Source of the DNA: Paenibacillus thiaminolyticus
GTDB taxonomy: Bacteria > Bacillota > Bacilli > Paenibacillales > Paenibacillaceae
Direction of reading: 5' to 3'
NCBI RefSeq assembly: GCF_007066085.1
Contig: NZ_CP041405.1
Location: forward strand, 4,543,001 to 4,607,000
DNA length: 64,000 bases
Every line of letters begins with the position of its first letter. Within the stretch, counting starts at the first letter, position 1. Made by a program: the position numbers and the translations under genes. The notes beneath the pieces were generated by a model. That model ran no database searches and had not been told where the DNA came from. It worked only from the letters and a program-made list of their open reading frames with translations. Positions 1 to 8,106 of the stretch are shown here, piece by piece.

Positions 1-1
1 C

Positions 2-256
2 CGCTCCTTCGAGCTGAAGGTGGCGGAAGAGATGACGCAGTACGGGGCAACGGTCGTCATTATTACTGCCCAAGCGGGAGCGGACACCGCATTTGCCGAT
101 CTCGTTTTCGAGGTGGGGCATAGAGATGCGAGCGATGAGGCCCGAGCGGTTTTGTATTTGCCATATGTACAATATAATGGTTATTATACGGCGGTAACCC
201 GCGGCTTGAACCCGGACGATCCGCGCAACTTGACTCAATTCGTAGCCATTGAATAG
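2..256 (+). CDS. SIS-domain sugar-phosphate isomerase/deglycase, C-terminal fragment
   Basis: The open frame runs in from before the window, so only the last ~84 residues are present. The visible part has a parallel beta/alpha pattern (GATVVIITAQ, then DLVFEVG) and ends in a tail of the type LNPDDPRNLTQFVAIE. Tails of this kind close the second SIS domain of GlmS-like, FrlB-like and AgaS-like aldose/ketose phosphate enzymes (family knowledge). The substrate cannot be told from this fragment. A DeoR-type regulator follows ~220 bases downstream on the same strand, which fits a sugar or amino-sugar catabolic operon lying mostly outside the window. An alternative is an RpiR-type regulator with a C-terminal SIS domain, but the tail fits an enzyme better. 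Confidence 0.6.
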   Translation, partial: RSFELKVAEEMTQYGATVVIITAQAGADTAFADLVFEVGHRDASDEARAVLYLPYVQYNGYYTAVTRGLNPDDPRNLTQFVAIE

Positions 257-429
257 AAGCGGCATGGCCCCGGTTCCGGGCAGGAGCTACCATGGCCCGT
301 GAGCCGGCCATAGCGCGTTGCGGTTCCCCTAGCGCAGGCGAGCAGGGGCGGACATCGCCGGGAGAGGGAATTATCCCGTTATCCTTAGGACGGCGATGCT
401 TAGGACGGGGATACCCGCCCCCTGCCTGC

Positions 430-465
430 TGCGGGGGAGTCATGATATGCGGGGGAGTCATGATA
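430..465. repeat. 18-bp tandem duplication upstream of the DeoR gene
   Basis: An 18-base unit (TGCGGGGGAGTCATGATA) occurs twice in tandem. The last bases of the second copy run into the AGGAG ribosome-binding site of the DeoR-family gene that starts at 481. It looks like a slippage duplication in the leader; no function is evident. Confidence 0.7.
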
Positions 466-480
466 GGAGTGTAGTGAATA

Positions 481-1272
481 ATGAGTGAGACGTTATCCAA
501 AGGCGAGCAGCGCCGCAGGCAGATTTTACAGCGATTGAAGCAGAACGGCCGCATAACGATACCGGAAATTATCGAGAACTTCGATTGCTCGGAGGCGACA
601 GCACGCCGGGATCTGGACGTATTGGAGCGGATGGGCGAGCTGATTCGCACTATCGGGGGAGCGATATTCGAAGGGGCGGGAGCGATCCGGGAAGTCCCGT
701 TCGCGGAGAAGCGCCAGCTGTTGTGGCTGGAGAAGGAAGCCATCGCCAAGCGGGCGCTTGATTTCATTGAAGAAGGCGACAGCATCTGTCTTACCGGCGG
801 CACGACCACCTTCCTGATTGCGAAGCTGCTGAAGGAGCGGCAAGGCATTACCGTCGTTACCAATGCGGTGAACATTGCGATGGAGCTGTCGGACTGCGAC
901 GGCATTCAGGTCGTCGTCATCGGCGGCGTCATGCGCAGCAACAGCTTCGAGCTATGCGGCCCGCTGGCGGAGCGCACGATCGAGCATCTCAATATCGAGA
1001 AGCTTTTTATGGGGATTGACGGTTTCTCCCCGGCGAAGGGCATTACGACGTACTCCGAGTTGGAAGCGCAGACCGCTCAGATGCTGATGCGGCAGGCGCA
1101 GCAGACGATCGCAGTGTTCGATCATACGAAGGTCGGCAAGGCCTCGCTGTTCTCCGTCGCCTCCATCGGGGAGTTAACAGCCTGCATTACGGATCACGAA
1201 CTGCCGGAAGACATGGCTTCGGCCCTCGAACAGGCAGGAATAGCTTGTTATTATGCCCAGCTTCCGGATTGA
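481..1272 (+). CDS. DeoR-family transcriptional regulator
   Basis: 263 residues, the usual DeoR length. The N-terminal ~60 residues form a winged helix (RRRQILQRLKQNGRITIPEI, then CSEATARRDLDVLERMGELI with the RRDL pattern typical of the family). The rest is a DeoR sensor domain with TGGTTTFLIAKLL, a phosphosugar-binding loop, and a late IAVFDHTKVG segment. Such regulators usually repress sugar or amino-sugar catabolic genes and respond to a phosphorylated intermediate (family knowledge). The ATG at 481 follows AGGAG at 465-471. The preceding gene is a SIS-domain enzyme, so it may control that operon (inference). A hairpin with a T-run overlaps the stop codon, so the transcript probably ends here. 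Confidence 0.9.
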   Translation: MSETLSKGEQRRRQILQRLKQNGRITIPEIIENFDCSEATARRDLDVLERMGELIRTIGGAIFEGAGAIREVPFAEKRQLLWLEKEAIAKRALDFIEEGDSICLTGGTTTFLIAKLLKERQGITVVTNAVNIAMELSDCDGIQVVVIGGVMRSNSFELCGPLAERTIEHLNIEKLFMGIDGFSPAKGITTYSELEAQTAQMLMRQAQQTIAVFDHTKVGKASLFSVASIGELTACITDHELPEDMASALEQAGIACYYAQLPD

Positions 1273-1288
1273 GAGGCGGGCTTTTTTA
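1255..1288 (+). terminator. Terminator overlapping the end of the DeoR gene
   Basis: GCCCAGCTTC pairs with GAGGCGGGC with one bulge, followed by CTTTTTTATT. The 5' arm lies in the last codons of the gene. Confidence 0.6.
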
Positions 1289-1880
1289 TTTTGGCGGGGA
1301 GTAAGAAGTACGGGCGGACCAAAGCTGCACCAGTACAGTATTTTCTACCCTAAAAGGCGCTTATTGGCGGAAATGCTGCATATCAGCATCTTTTTTCCAC
1401 ATTGTCTCCTTTTCTAAGCCTCGACGAAGGTAATTGCTGCATATTTGCAGGATTGCCCGTGCCGCAGCTTCGTCCCAGTCAAATTCCTGTATTATTGCAG
1501 CTTTGGCGGGATCTAGCCGAACAAAAAGAATTATTTATCTAAAATTGGGCGGTGGGAGCGTGCGAACGCATTCTATTGATACATAAAGCGGAGCCGAGAG
1601 CCGTTACTTTCTCTGCCGTCGGGCAGGAGGCCCACCCGTCCCCATAGGGGTGTGGCAGGTGGCGGCGCGGCAGCGCGAGGCCCACCCGTCCCCATCAGGC
1701 AGTGTGGCAGGTGGCGTGCGGCGGGTGAAGCTCAACCGTCCCGATCAGGCGGTGCGACGCTATAGGGGAGCTGCGCAGGTCAGCGGTATGATTTTATCCC
1801 GGAACGCACATCTTAATGGATAACCGCCCACTTACAGCTCTTGGCGATTATGTCATTTTGGTAACAGACGTTACGACCGC
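1289..1880. other. Non-coding stretch with palindromes and repeats
   Basis: No credible gene is seen here. It holds a terminator-like hairpin at 1373-1396 (ATGCTG / CAGCAT then a T-run) and imperfect palindromes of the TCCTGYA-N-TGCAGGA kind near 1437-1452 and 1486-1501. A related one occurs at 11837-11854. A 50-bp tandem repeat follows at 1628-1762. The PTS promoter begins at 1881. Confidence 0.6.
1628..1762. repeat. Degenerate 50-bp tandem repeat, about 2.7 copies
   Basis: Units begin at 1628, 1678 and 1728. The first two share AGGCCCACCCGTCCCCAT and GTGTGGCAGGTGGCG. The third is diverged (CTCAACCGTCCCGATCAGGC). The spacing is exactly 50 bases between the first shared blocks. No open frame or known element is recognised. 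Confidence 0.75.
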
Positions 1881-1909
1881 TTGCAACCCGTATGCGCTCA
1901 TGTTAGAAT
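1881..1909 (+). promoter_or_regulatory. Sigma-A promoter of the crr-ptsH-ptsI operon
   Basis: TTGCAA (1881-1886), a 17-base spacer and TAGAAT (1904-1909), with an extended -10 TGT directly before it. The predicted start near 1916 places the GlcT antiterminator target about 20 bases into the transcript. Confidence 0.75.
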
Positions 1910-1934
1910 AGTGTTGACATTTACACTGCAAGCA

Positions 1935-2014
1935 GCGTGTTACTAGTACGACTAGGCATGAGCTAAGCGGCCGTTCACAGCGTGAACTGCATGCTTTAGC
2001 CCATGCCTTTTTTG
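1935..2014 (+). promoter_or_regulatory. GlcT antiterminator target (RAT) and overlapping terminator, copy 1 (crr)
   Basis: The 29-base RAT-like element at 1935-1963 (GTGTTACTAGTACGACTAGG core, ending GGCATGAGC) matches the ptsG-type ribonucleic antiterminator bound by GlcT-family proteins. Its 3' part, GGCATG at 1955-1960, is also the 5' arm of a terminator whose 3' arm CATGCC is at 2002-2007, followed by TTTTTTG. Bound GlcT would stabilise the RAT and prevent the terminator (known mechanism). Two further copies lie at 5886 and 7915. Confidence 0.9.
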
Positions 2015-2128
2015 CTTTGTACGAGAGATAACCACTTTGCAGGGATTCCCGTTATTGGTCCTATTCCGTGCTTCGGCTGCGGATGCGCGGCAGGGCATCA
2101 TCAGTGCTTACTACGAGGAGGAATTCAC

Positions 2129-2614
2129 ATGTTTGGACTTGGCAAGAAAAAGAAAACGATATCGGTCGTTGCACCTATAACTGGCAATGCGGTTCCTCTG
2201 GAACAAGTGGACGATCCGGCATTCGCCCAAAAAATTATCGGAGACGGCCTTGCGATTGAGCCGGACCAAGGGGTTCTGGTTGCACCGTTCGACGGGCATG
2301 TCATCCATCTGATTGATTCTCATCACTCGCTCGTGCTGGGGCATGAATCGGGATTGGAGCTGCTGTTCCATATCGGCGTGAATACGGTGTCTCTGAAGGG
2401 CGAGCCGTTCACTCCGCATGTGAAGTCGGGAGACAAAGTGAAGCAGGGCGATGTTTTGATCGAGTTCGATATGGATCGGATTCGTGAAGCGGGCCTTCCT
2501 GTAATCACGCCGGTGGTCGTCGCGAATGGCGATGCGGTCGCCGAATTGAAGACGAAGCTTGGTCCCGTTAAGAAGAATGAGACGGAAATTATGGAAATCG
2601 TAATGAAAAAATAG
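2129..2614 (+). CDS. crr: PTS glucose-type EIIA protein
   Basis: 161 residues, a free-standing EIIA of the glucose family. In B. subtilis this domain is fused to PtsG; here both membrane EIICB proteins lack it, so this protein probably supplies phosphate to them. The paired histidines are visible in GHESG (His72) and LLFHIGVNT (His81, the expected phosphorylated residue). The ATG at 2129 follows GAGGAGG with good spacing; an in-frame upstream ATG at 2003 lies inside the leader terminator and is rejected. It is the first gene of crr-ptsH-ptsI, with transcription gated by the RAT at 1935. Confidence 0.93.
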   Translation: MFGLGKKKKTISVVAPITGNAVPLEQVDDPAFAQKIIGDGLAIEPDQGVLVAPFDGHVIHLIDSHHSLVLGHESGLELLFHIGVNTVSLKGEPFTPHVKSGDKVKQGDVLIEFDMDRIREAGLPVITPVVVANGDAVAELKTKLGPVKKNETEIMEIVMKK

Positions 2615-2640
2615 GTTTTTTGTGAAAAGAGGAGGCCATC

Positions 2641-2901
2641 ATGGAGAAGCAATTCACGATCAAAAATCCGCAAGGCGTGCATGCTCGCCCGGCGGGAGCC
2701 ATTATGAAAAAAGCGGCTGAGTTCCCGGATTCGCAAGTGTCTCTGGAGTTCAACGGGCGCAAAGTTAGCGCGAAAAGCATCACGGGTGTCCTGACGCTTG
2801 GCATGAAGGCCGGCGACGTTATTACGGTGTCGGCTGAAGGCGATAAAGCAGAGCAGGCGATCGATGCCGTAGGCGCCGTGTTGGAATCCGTTCTCGATTA
2901 A
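2641..2901 (+). CDS. ptsH: Phosphocarrier protein HPr
   Basis: 86 residues. His14 in GVHARPAG is the EI-phosphorylated histidine, and Ser46 in AKSITGVL is the HPr-kinase target that drives catabolite repression in Firmicutes (family knowledge). The start follows AGAGGAGG. It lies 26 bases after crr and before ptsI, the usual phosphorelay order. Confidence 0.96.
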   Translation: MEKQFTIKNPQGVHARPAGAIMKKAAEFPDSQVSLEFNGRKVSAKSITGVLTLGMKAGDVITVSAEGDKAEQAIDAVGAVLESVLD

Positions 2902-2953
2902 TTCGCGAGAGATACGGTTATAGATATGACGAACGGCGAAGTTATGCCGATAC

Positions 2954-2989
2954 GACACAATAGACACAATAGACACGATAGACACGATA
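2954..2989. repeat. 9-bp microsatellite, four copies, between ptsH and ptsI
   Basis: GACACAATA occurs twice, then GACACGATA twice, head to tail. Because the unit is a multiple of three, a frame stays open from an upstream ATG at 2926 into ptsI (reading RHNRHNRHDRHD). That ATG has no ribosome-binding site. Confidence 0.9.
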
Positions 2990-3027
2990 CAGACGGGATT
3001 GAAAACAAAAGGAGTGGAGGAACCGTC

Positions 3028-4767
3028 ATGTTGCTACAAGGGATTGCCGCCGCCTCCGGCTATGCTATCGGGCAAGCGTTCGTCCTGCAGGAGCAGGAAG
3101 CTTCGGTAGAACGGGCAGACATCGCTCCCGGCGAAGCGGATGCAGAAGTAGAGCGGCTTCAGAATGCGGTTGCACAGTCGAAGGAAGAACTGGAAAAGAT
3201 AAAGGCAAGCACGGCGGCCCGGCTTGGAGAACATGAGGCGGAGATCTTCGCTACGCATCAGCTCCTTTTGGAGGATGAGGAATTCATCGGGCAGGCGATC
3301 GCGCAGATTCGTGCCATGAATGTAAACGCCGAATATGCGCTGCATGAGGTGACCGAGCAGTTGGTCGCGATCTTTGCCGGCATGGATGATGAATACTTGC
3401 GCGAGCGGGCAGCCGACTTCCGCGATGTCAGCAAGCGGGTGCAGCGCCATCTTTCCGGCGCCAAGGCGGCTTCGCTGACTGATTTCGCCGAAGCGGTCGT
3501 CCTGTTCGCCAATGATCTGACGCCTTCCGACACGGCGCAGCTGGATCGGTCCAAGGTGGCCGGATTCGTTACGCAGATAGGCGGACGCACGTCGCACTCC
3601 GCGATTATGGCCCGCTCGATGGAGATTCCGGCGGTGGTCGGGCTGACGGATGCGATGCATAGCGTGAAGACGGGACAGATGGTCATTGTGGACGGATCCA
3701 GCGGCATTGTGCTGATCGATCCCGATGCCGAGACGCTGGCCGCCTACCGGGAGAAGAAGGAGAAGTTCGAGCTGCGCCGGGAAGAGATGAAGCAGTATAA
3801 GGATCGGCCTTCGGTGACGGCAGACGGCCATCAGGTCGAGCTGGTTGCCAATATCGGCAATCCGCAGGATGCGCTTGGCGCCCGGAATCACGGAGCAGAA
3901 GGCGTTGGCCTGTTCCGCACGGAGTTCCTCTACATGGGCCGCGACAACTTCCCTTCGGAAGAGGAGCAGTATCATGCCTATACGGCGGTCTGCCAGACGA
4001 TGGGAGCGGAGAAGCCGATCGTGATCCGGACGCTGGATATCGGAGGAGACAAGGAATTGTCTTATCTGGAGCTGCCGAAGGAGATGAATCCGTTCCTCGG
4101 TTACCGCGCGATCCGGCTCTGTCTTGACCGCAAAGATCTGTTCAAGACGCAGCTGAGAGCTATTCTCCGCGCCAGCGCGCACGGCAACATCAAGCTGATG
4201 TACCCGATGATCGCGACAATTACCGAGCTGCGGGCAGCGAACGAACTGCTCGCCGAAGCGCGGCAGGAGCTGGACGCGGAAGGCGTGGCTTATAACCGCG
4301 AGATGGAAGTCGGGATTATGATCGAGGTGCCGGCCGCGGCGATTGCCGCCGACCAGTTGGCCGAAGAAGTCGACTTCTTCTCGATCGGCACCAATGACTT
4401 GGTTCAATATACGATGGCTGCCGACCGCATGAACCAGCAGGTGTCGCATCTGTCGCAGCCGTTCCATCCGTCCGTGCTGCGGCTCATTAAGATGGTCATC
4501 GATGCGGCGCATAGCCGCGGCAAGTGGGCCGGCATGTGCGGAGAGATGGCCGGCAATCTCAAGGCGATTCCGCTGTTGCTTGGCCTCGGTCTGGATGAGT
4601 TCAGCATGAGCGCTAGCTCGGTCCTTCCGGCACGCGTGCTGCTGAGCCGGCTCGATCGGGAAGCGATGAAGCCATTGGCCGAGGAAGCGCTGCGGCTGAA
4701 GACGGCTGAAGAGATCCAGTATCTTGTCGTAGAACGCATTCCGGCTATTCAGGAGCTGACGATATAA
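3028..4767 (+). CDS. ptsI: PTS enzyme I (phosphoenolpyruvate-protein phosphotransferase)
   Basis: 579 residues, the standard length. It transfers phosphate from PEP to HPr in the cytoplasm. His190 in GGRTSHSAIMARSMEIPAVV is the active-site histidine. The C-terminal PEP-binding barrel shows GAEGVGLFRTEFLYM, FFSIGTNDLVQYTMA and KWAGMCGEMAG. The ATG at 3028 follows GGAGTGGAGG; an in-frame ATG 34 codons earlier would read through the 9-bp repeat and has no ribosome-binding site. It is the last gene of the crr-ptsH-ptsI operon. Confidence 0.96.
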   Translation: MLLQGIAAASGYAIGQAFVLQEQEASVERADIAPGEADAEVERLQNAVAQSKEELEKIKASTAARLGEHEAEIFATHQLLLEDEEFIGQAIAQIRAMNVNAEYALHEVTEQLVAIFAGMDDEYLRERAADFRDVSKRVQRHLSGAKAASLTDFAEAVVLFANDLTPSDTAQLDRSKVAGFVTQIGGRTSHSAIMARSMEIPAVVGLTDAMHSVKTGQMVIVDGSSGIVLIDPDAETLAAYREKKEKFELRREEMKQYKDRPSVTADGHQVELVANIGNPQDALGARNHGAEGVGLFRTEFLYMGRDNFPSEEEQYHAYTAVCQTMGAEKPIVIRTLDIGGDKELSYLELPKEMNPFLGYRAIRLCLDRKDLFKTQLRAILRASAHGNIKLMYPMIATITELRAANELLAEARQELDAEGVAYNREMEVGIMIEVPAAAIAADQLAEEVDFFSIGTNDLVQYTMAADRMNQQVSHLSQPFHPSVLRLIKMVIDAAHSRGKWAGMCGEMAGNLKAIPLLLGLGLDEFSMSASSVLPARVLLSRLDREAMKPLAEEALRLKTAEEIQYLVVERIPAIQELTI

Positions 4768-4805
4768 TCAGGCAGCTTGAAATAATAAGACAGCTTGTTA
4801 CAGGC

Positions 4806-4836
4806 TTGAGGGAGGAAGCAGGGCTTTCTTCCTCAA
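4806..4836 (+). terminator. Weak hairpin downstream of ptsI
   Basis: GAGGAAG (4812-4818) can pair with CTTCCTC (4828-4834). The T-run is poor, so termination is uncertain. Confidence 0.3.
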
Positions 4837-4890
4837 ACTTGACACTTTTCGACAATGTTCATCAAAATCTTGACTTTTTTTTATTTTTTA

Positions 4891-4919
4891 TTGAAGATGG
4901 CTTCATGCTGTTTTACAAT
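4891..4919 (+). promoter_or_regulatory. Promoter of glcT
   Basis: TTGAAG (4891-4896), a 17-base spacer and TACAAT (4914-4919) in an AT-rich stretch upstream of the TTG start at 5003. This gives glcT its own transcript. Confidence 0.6.
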
Positions 4920-5002
4920 AAACTTACAAGGATGACGATTTTTTCGTAACCGTTTCCATTTTCTGCTCGCAATCACCCGTCTGATGAGAAAGGAGCTTAC
5001 CG

Positions 5003-5860
5003 TTGTCTAGCGAACGCCGCTTTGAGATTATGCGCGCCTTAAGCAACAATGTTGTGTTGGCGAAGGAAGTGCTGACGGACAAGGAAACCATTCTCATGGG
5101 AAAAGGAATCGGGTTCGGGGCGAAGCCCGGGCAGCCGCTTCTTTCCGGCGATCCGCGAATTGAGAAGACGTTTTATTTGGACAATAAGCAGAATCTCTCG
5201 CAATATCAGATGCTGTTCGAGCAGATTGATCCAGAAGTGATTGACGTATCGGAACAGATCATTTCTCTCGTCGCTTCCGAATTTACTCCCGATCTGAATG
5301 AGCATATTCATTTGGCCCTGCCGAGCCACATCGAATATGCGTTGTACCGGCTGCGGCACCAGATCGAGATCGAAAATCCGTTTCTATGGGAAATCCGGAC
5401 GCTGAACCCGAAGGAATACGAGCTCGCTTCCCGTGCCGCGGAGATTATCGGACGCCAGTTCGGCGTCGAGGTGCCGGAGGATGAGATCGGGTTCCTGACG
5501 ATCCATATCCAATCGGCCGTCGCCCATGTCCCGGTCAACAATGTGGTCCAGCACAATCATCTGCTGCGGGAACTGGTTGGACTCATCGAAGCGCGGCGGG
5601 GAAGTCCGATTCCGAAGGACAGCATCGATTATTTGCGGCTCGTTACCCATCTCCGCTTCGCGATAGAGCGTATCCGCCAGGGCAAGCATTCCCGCAATCC
5701 GTTCCGTGACCGGATGCAGGAGATGGCTCCTTATGAATACGAGGTCGCCGGTGAATGCGCGAAGCTGATGAGCGCGCAGTTGAAAGCGCCGGTGTCGGAA
5801 GACGAGACAGCCTATATTGCCATGCACTTGTACCGTCTATTTCATCGGGATGCCGAATAA
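5003..5860 (+). CDS. glcT: PTS-controlled transcriptional antiterminator, GlcT type
   Basis: 285 residues, with an RNA-binding CAT domain (~1-60) followed by two PTS-regulation domains. PRD histidines are seen in EHIHLALPSHIEYALYRL (PRD1) and in LVTHLRFAIERI with TAYIAMHLYRLF (PRD2). The segment ALSNNVVLA followed by LMGKGIGFGAKPGQ is characteristic of the CAT fold. By family knowledge the active dimer binds a RAT hairpin in the nascent mRNA and blocks the terminator, and EII phosphorylates it when glucose is absent. Three RATs in this window are its obvious targets. The TTG start follows AAAGGAG. The second RAT begins only 25 bases after the stop codon. Confidence 0.93.
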   Translation: MSSERRFEIMRALSNNVVLAKEVLTDKETILMGKGIGFGAKPGQPLLSGDPRIEKTFYLDNKQNLSQYQMLFEQIDPEVIDVSEQIISLVASEFTPDLNEHIHLALPSHIEYALYRLRHQIEIENPFLWEIRTLNPKEYELASRAAEIIGRQFGVEVPEDEIGFLTIHIQSAVAHVPVNNVVQHNHLLRELVGLIEARRGSPIPKDSIDYLRLVTHLRFAIERIRQGKHSRNPFRDRMQEMAPYEYEVAGECAKLMSAQLKAPVSEDETAYIAMHLYRLFHRDAE

Positions 5861-5885
5861 CATAGACAGGATTATACTGAATCAA

Positions 5886-5972
5886 GCGTGTTACTAGTAC
5901 GACTAGGCATGAGCTTGCCGGAACCATCCGCTTCGCGCGGATGTTGTCCTGCTGCAGGCTCATGTCTTTTTT
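5886..5972 (+). promoter_or_regulatory. GlcT RAT and overlapping terminator, copy 2 (ptsG)
   Basis: A 29-base RAT at 5886-5914, identical to copy 1 over the whole element. GGCATGAGC (5906-5914) pairs with GCTCATGTC (5958-5966, one G-U) followed by TTTTTTC. A -10-like TATACT lies at 5873-5878, but no good -35 is seen 17 bases upstream. The flanks match copy 3 (7915) on both sides, so the whole leader looks duplicated. Confidence 0.9.
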
Positions 5973-6211
5973 CGCTGTCCTGGCCATCCCGGCGGCGAAT
6001 CGGGGCGATGACAGGCTGGGGAATATTTCTTCCGCCTTTAATCCATACTTGTATTACCTTAGACCGTAGTTCCTTTGATTCACTGCGGTTCATGTGCTGT
6101 GCTTCAGTGCGGTTCATGTGCTTCATTGCAGTTCACAAGCGGGAATCTGATCGCAATTCACATAACTCCGAAGAAGGCAACTACATTTTCAGCTGAAAGA
6201 GGGAAAATAAG

Positions 6212-7777
6212 ATGAATAACTTCTTTGAGAAGGCGCAGCGATTTGGCAAATCATTTATGCTCCCTATTGCGGTCCTTCCTGCTGCAGGACTTCTGCTGGG
6301 TATCGGCGGGGCGCTGTCCAATCCGAATACCGTAAGCACTTATCCGTTCCTGGATGTGCCTTGGCTGCAGCATATATTTACGATTATGAGCAGTGCCGGC
6401 AGCATCGTGTTCGCCAATCTGGCGCTCCTGTTCGCAATCGGCGTGGCCGTCGGTCTGGCCCGATCGGACAAAGGAACGGCCGGTCTCGCGGCCGGGCTTG
6501 GGTACCTGGTCATGAACGCGACGATCAGCGCCATGCTTGTTATTACAGGCAACCTGGCGGCCGATAATCTCGCTTCCGTCGGCCAAGGCATGGTTCTGGG
6601 CATTCAGACGCTGGAAACCGGCGTGTTCGGCGGTGTGATTGTCGGTCTGGTCACCTCGATTCTTCATAACCGGTATAATAAAATTCAATTGCCGCAGTTT
6701 TTAGGCTTTTTCGGAGGATCGCGTTTTATTCCGATCGTGACCTCGTTTGCCGCGATTTTTGTCGGCGTTGTGATGTACTTCGTCTGGCCGGCGATTCAAT
6801 CCGTTATTTTCCAAGCGGGCGGGCTCGTGGAAGCGACTGGCTATATCGGTACGCTGTTCTATGGATTCATCCTGCGTTTGCTTGGACCGCTGGGCTTGCA
6901 TCACATCTTCTACATGCCATTCTGGACGACGGGTCTCGGAGGCTCGATGGAAGTCGGCGGGCAATTGGTTGAAGGCACGCAGAAGATTTTCTTCGCCCAG
7001 TTGGCGGATCCGAGCACAGAGAAGTTTTTCATCGGGACTGCACGGTTCATGTCCGGCCGCTTTATTACGATGATGTTTGGCTTGCTGGGAGCCGCATTGG
7101 CGATTTATCACACAGCCAAGCCGGAGAAGAAGAAGGTGGTCTTCGGTCTGATGCTGTCCGCCGCGTTGACGTCATTCCTGACAGGAATTACGGAGCCGCT
7201 GGAATTTTCGTTCTTGTTTATCGCGCCGTTCCTGTATGTGATTCATGCGTTTTTTGACGGCTTGGCCTTCATGCTGGCGCATATTTTCCAGATTACGATC
7301 GGCCAGACCTTCTCCGGAGGCTTGATTGACTTTATTCTTTTCGGGATGCTGCAGGGCCAAGCCAAGACCAACTGGCTGATGGTTCCGGTTATCGGCGCCG
7401 TCTGGTTCTGCTTGTACTATTTCACGTTCCGGTTCTTGATTGTCAAATTCAACTTGAGAACGCCGGGCCGCGAGGAAGAAGCGGAGGGCGGAGCAGCCAA
7501 GGACGGGGAAGCGTCCGCGGGAGCGGCGTCTGCCGGCGAAGCGAGAGCCCAGGCCGTGCTTCAGGCGCTTGGCGGACAGGATAATATTAAGGATTTGGAC
7601 TGCTGCGCCACACGCCTTCGCGTCTCGGTATTCCAGGTGGATGGCGTTCAGGAGGATAAGCTGAAGGAAACCGGAGCCAAGGCGGTCATTGTGAAAGGCA
7701 ACGGCGTTCAGGTCATTTACGGGCCGCAGGTCACGATTATCAAAAACGAAATCGAGGAATATATGGGAGAATCCTAA
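6212..7777 (+). CDS. ptsG: PTS glucose-specific EIICB permease
   Basis: 521 residues: a membrane EIIC domain (~1-420), an Ala/Gly/Glu-rich linker (~425-450), then a soluble EIIB domain. EIIC shows GPLGLHHIFYMPFW, as in glucose-type carriers, and [15 protein letters not shown], the conserved GITEPxEF loop. Cys465 in LDCCATRLRV is the phosphorylation site. No EIIA domain is present, so it should depend on the Crr protein encoded at 2129. It transports and phosphorylates glucose. Transcription is gated by RAT copy 2. The start follows GAGGGAAAATAAG; the spacing is acceptable. Confidence 0.92.
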   Translation: MNNFFEKAQRFGKSFMLPIAVLPAAGLLLGIGGALSNPNTVSTYPFLDVPWLQHIFTIMSSAGSIVFANLALLFAIGVAVGLARSDKGTAGLAAGLGYLVMNATISAMLVITGNLAADNLASVGQGMVLGIQTLETGVFGGVIVGLVTSILHNRYNKIQLPQFLGFFGGSRFIPIVTSFAAIFVGVVMYFVWPAIQSVIFQAGGLVEATGYIGTLFYGFILRLLGPLGLHHIFYMPFWTTGLGGSMEVGGQLVEGTQKIFFAQLADPSTEKFFIGTARFMSGRFITMMFGLLGAALAIYHTAKPEKKKVVFGLMLSAALTSFLTGITEPLEFSFLFIAPFLYVIHAFFDGLAFMLAHIFQITIGQTFSGGLIDFILFGMLQGQAKTNWLMVPVIGAVWFCLYYFTFRFLIVKFNLRTPGREEEAEGGAAKDGEASAGAASAGEARAQAVLQALGGQDNIKDLDCCATRLRVSVFQVDGVQEDKLKETGAKAVIVKGNGVQVIYGPQVTIIKNEIEEYMGES

Positions 7778-7914
7778 GAACTCTCCCAGCACCGTAGAAG
7801 AGCCCAGGGATCCTGATCCAGAGTCCCGGAAGCCAATGCGGCCCATAGTGCGCTGCGGTTGAATCGTCTAATCTGCCGGGATACCGAATAAGATAGAACA
7901 TCATACCGTATCAA

Positions 7915-8000
7915 GCGTGTTACTAGTTCGACTAGGCATGAGCTTGCCGGGACCATCCGTTCGCGCGGGTGTGTCTTGCTGCAGGCTCATGCCTTTTTTC
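7915..8000 (+). promoter_or_regulatory. GlcT RAT and overlapping terminator, copy 3 (nagE-like gene)
   Basis: The RAT at 7915-7943 differs from copies 1 and 2 at one loop base (TAGTTCGAC instead of TAGTACGAC). GGCATGAGC (7935-7943) pairs perfectly with GCTCATGCC (7985-7993), followed by TTTTTTC. The bases before it (GATACCGAATAAGATAGA) and the block before the start codon (GAGAATATTTCTTC, TTTAATCCATACTT) also match the ptsG leader. Confidence 0.9.
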
Positions 8001-8106
8001 GATGCCGGGCCGCCGGCGTGGCGATTTGCGGTGATGACGGGTTGGAGAATATTTCTTCACCCTTTAATCCATACTTTAACTATCTCTCTAAAGGAGGATA
8101 CCTTCC

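Noticed and set aside
63..905. 280-residue minus-strand frame opposite the SIS and DeoR genes
   Set aside because: It is antisense to clear genes, has no ribosome-binding site and no recognisable domain; it is an effect of GC-rich codon use.
2926..3027. N-terminal extension of enzyme I from the ATG at 2926
   Set aside because: No ribosome-binding site; it would translate the 9-bp repeat. The ATG at 3028 has GGAGTGGAGG and the standard protein start.
3034..4512. 492-residue minus-strand frame opposite ptsI
   Set aside because: It is entirely antisense to a well-conserved enzyme I and rich in His/Arg/Leu as expected of a shadow frame.
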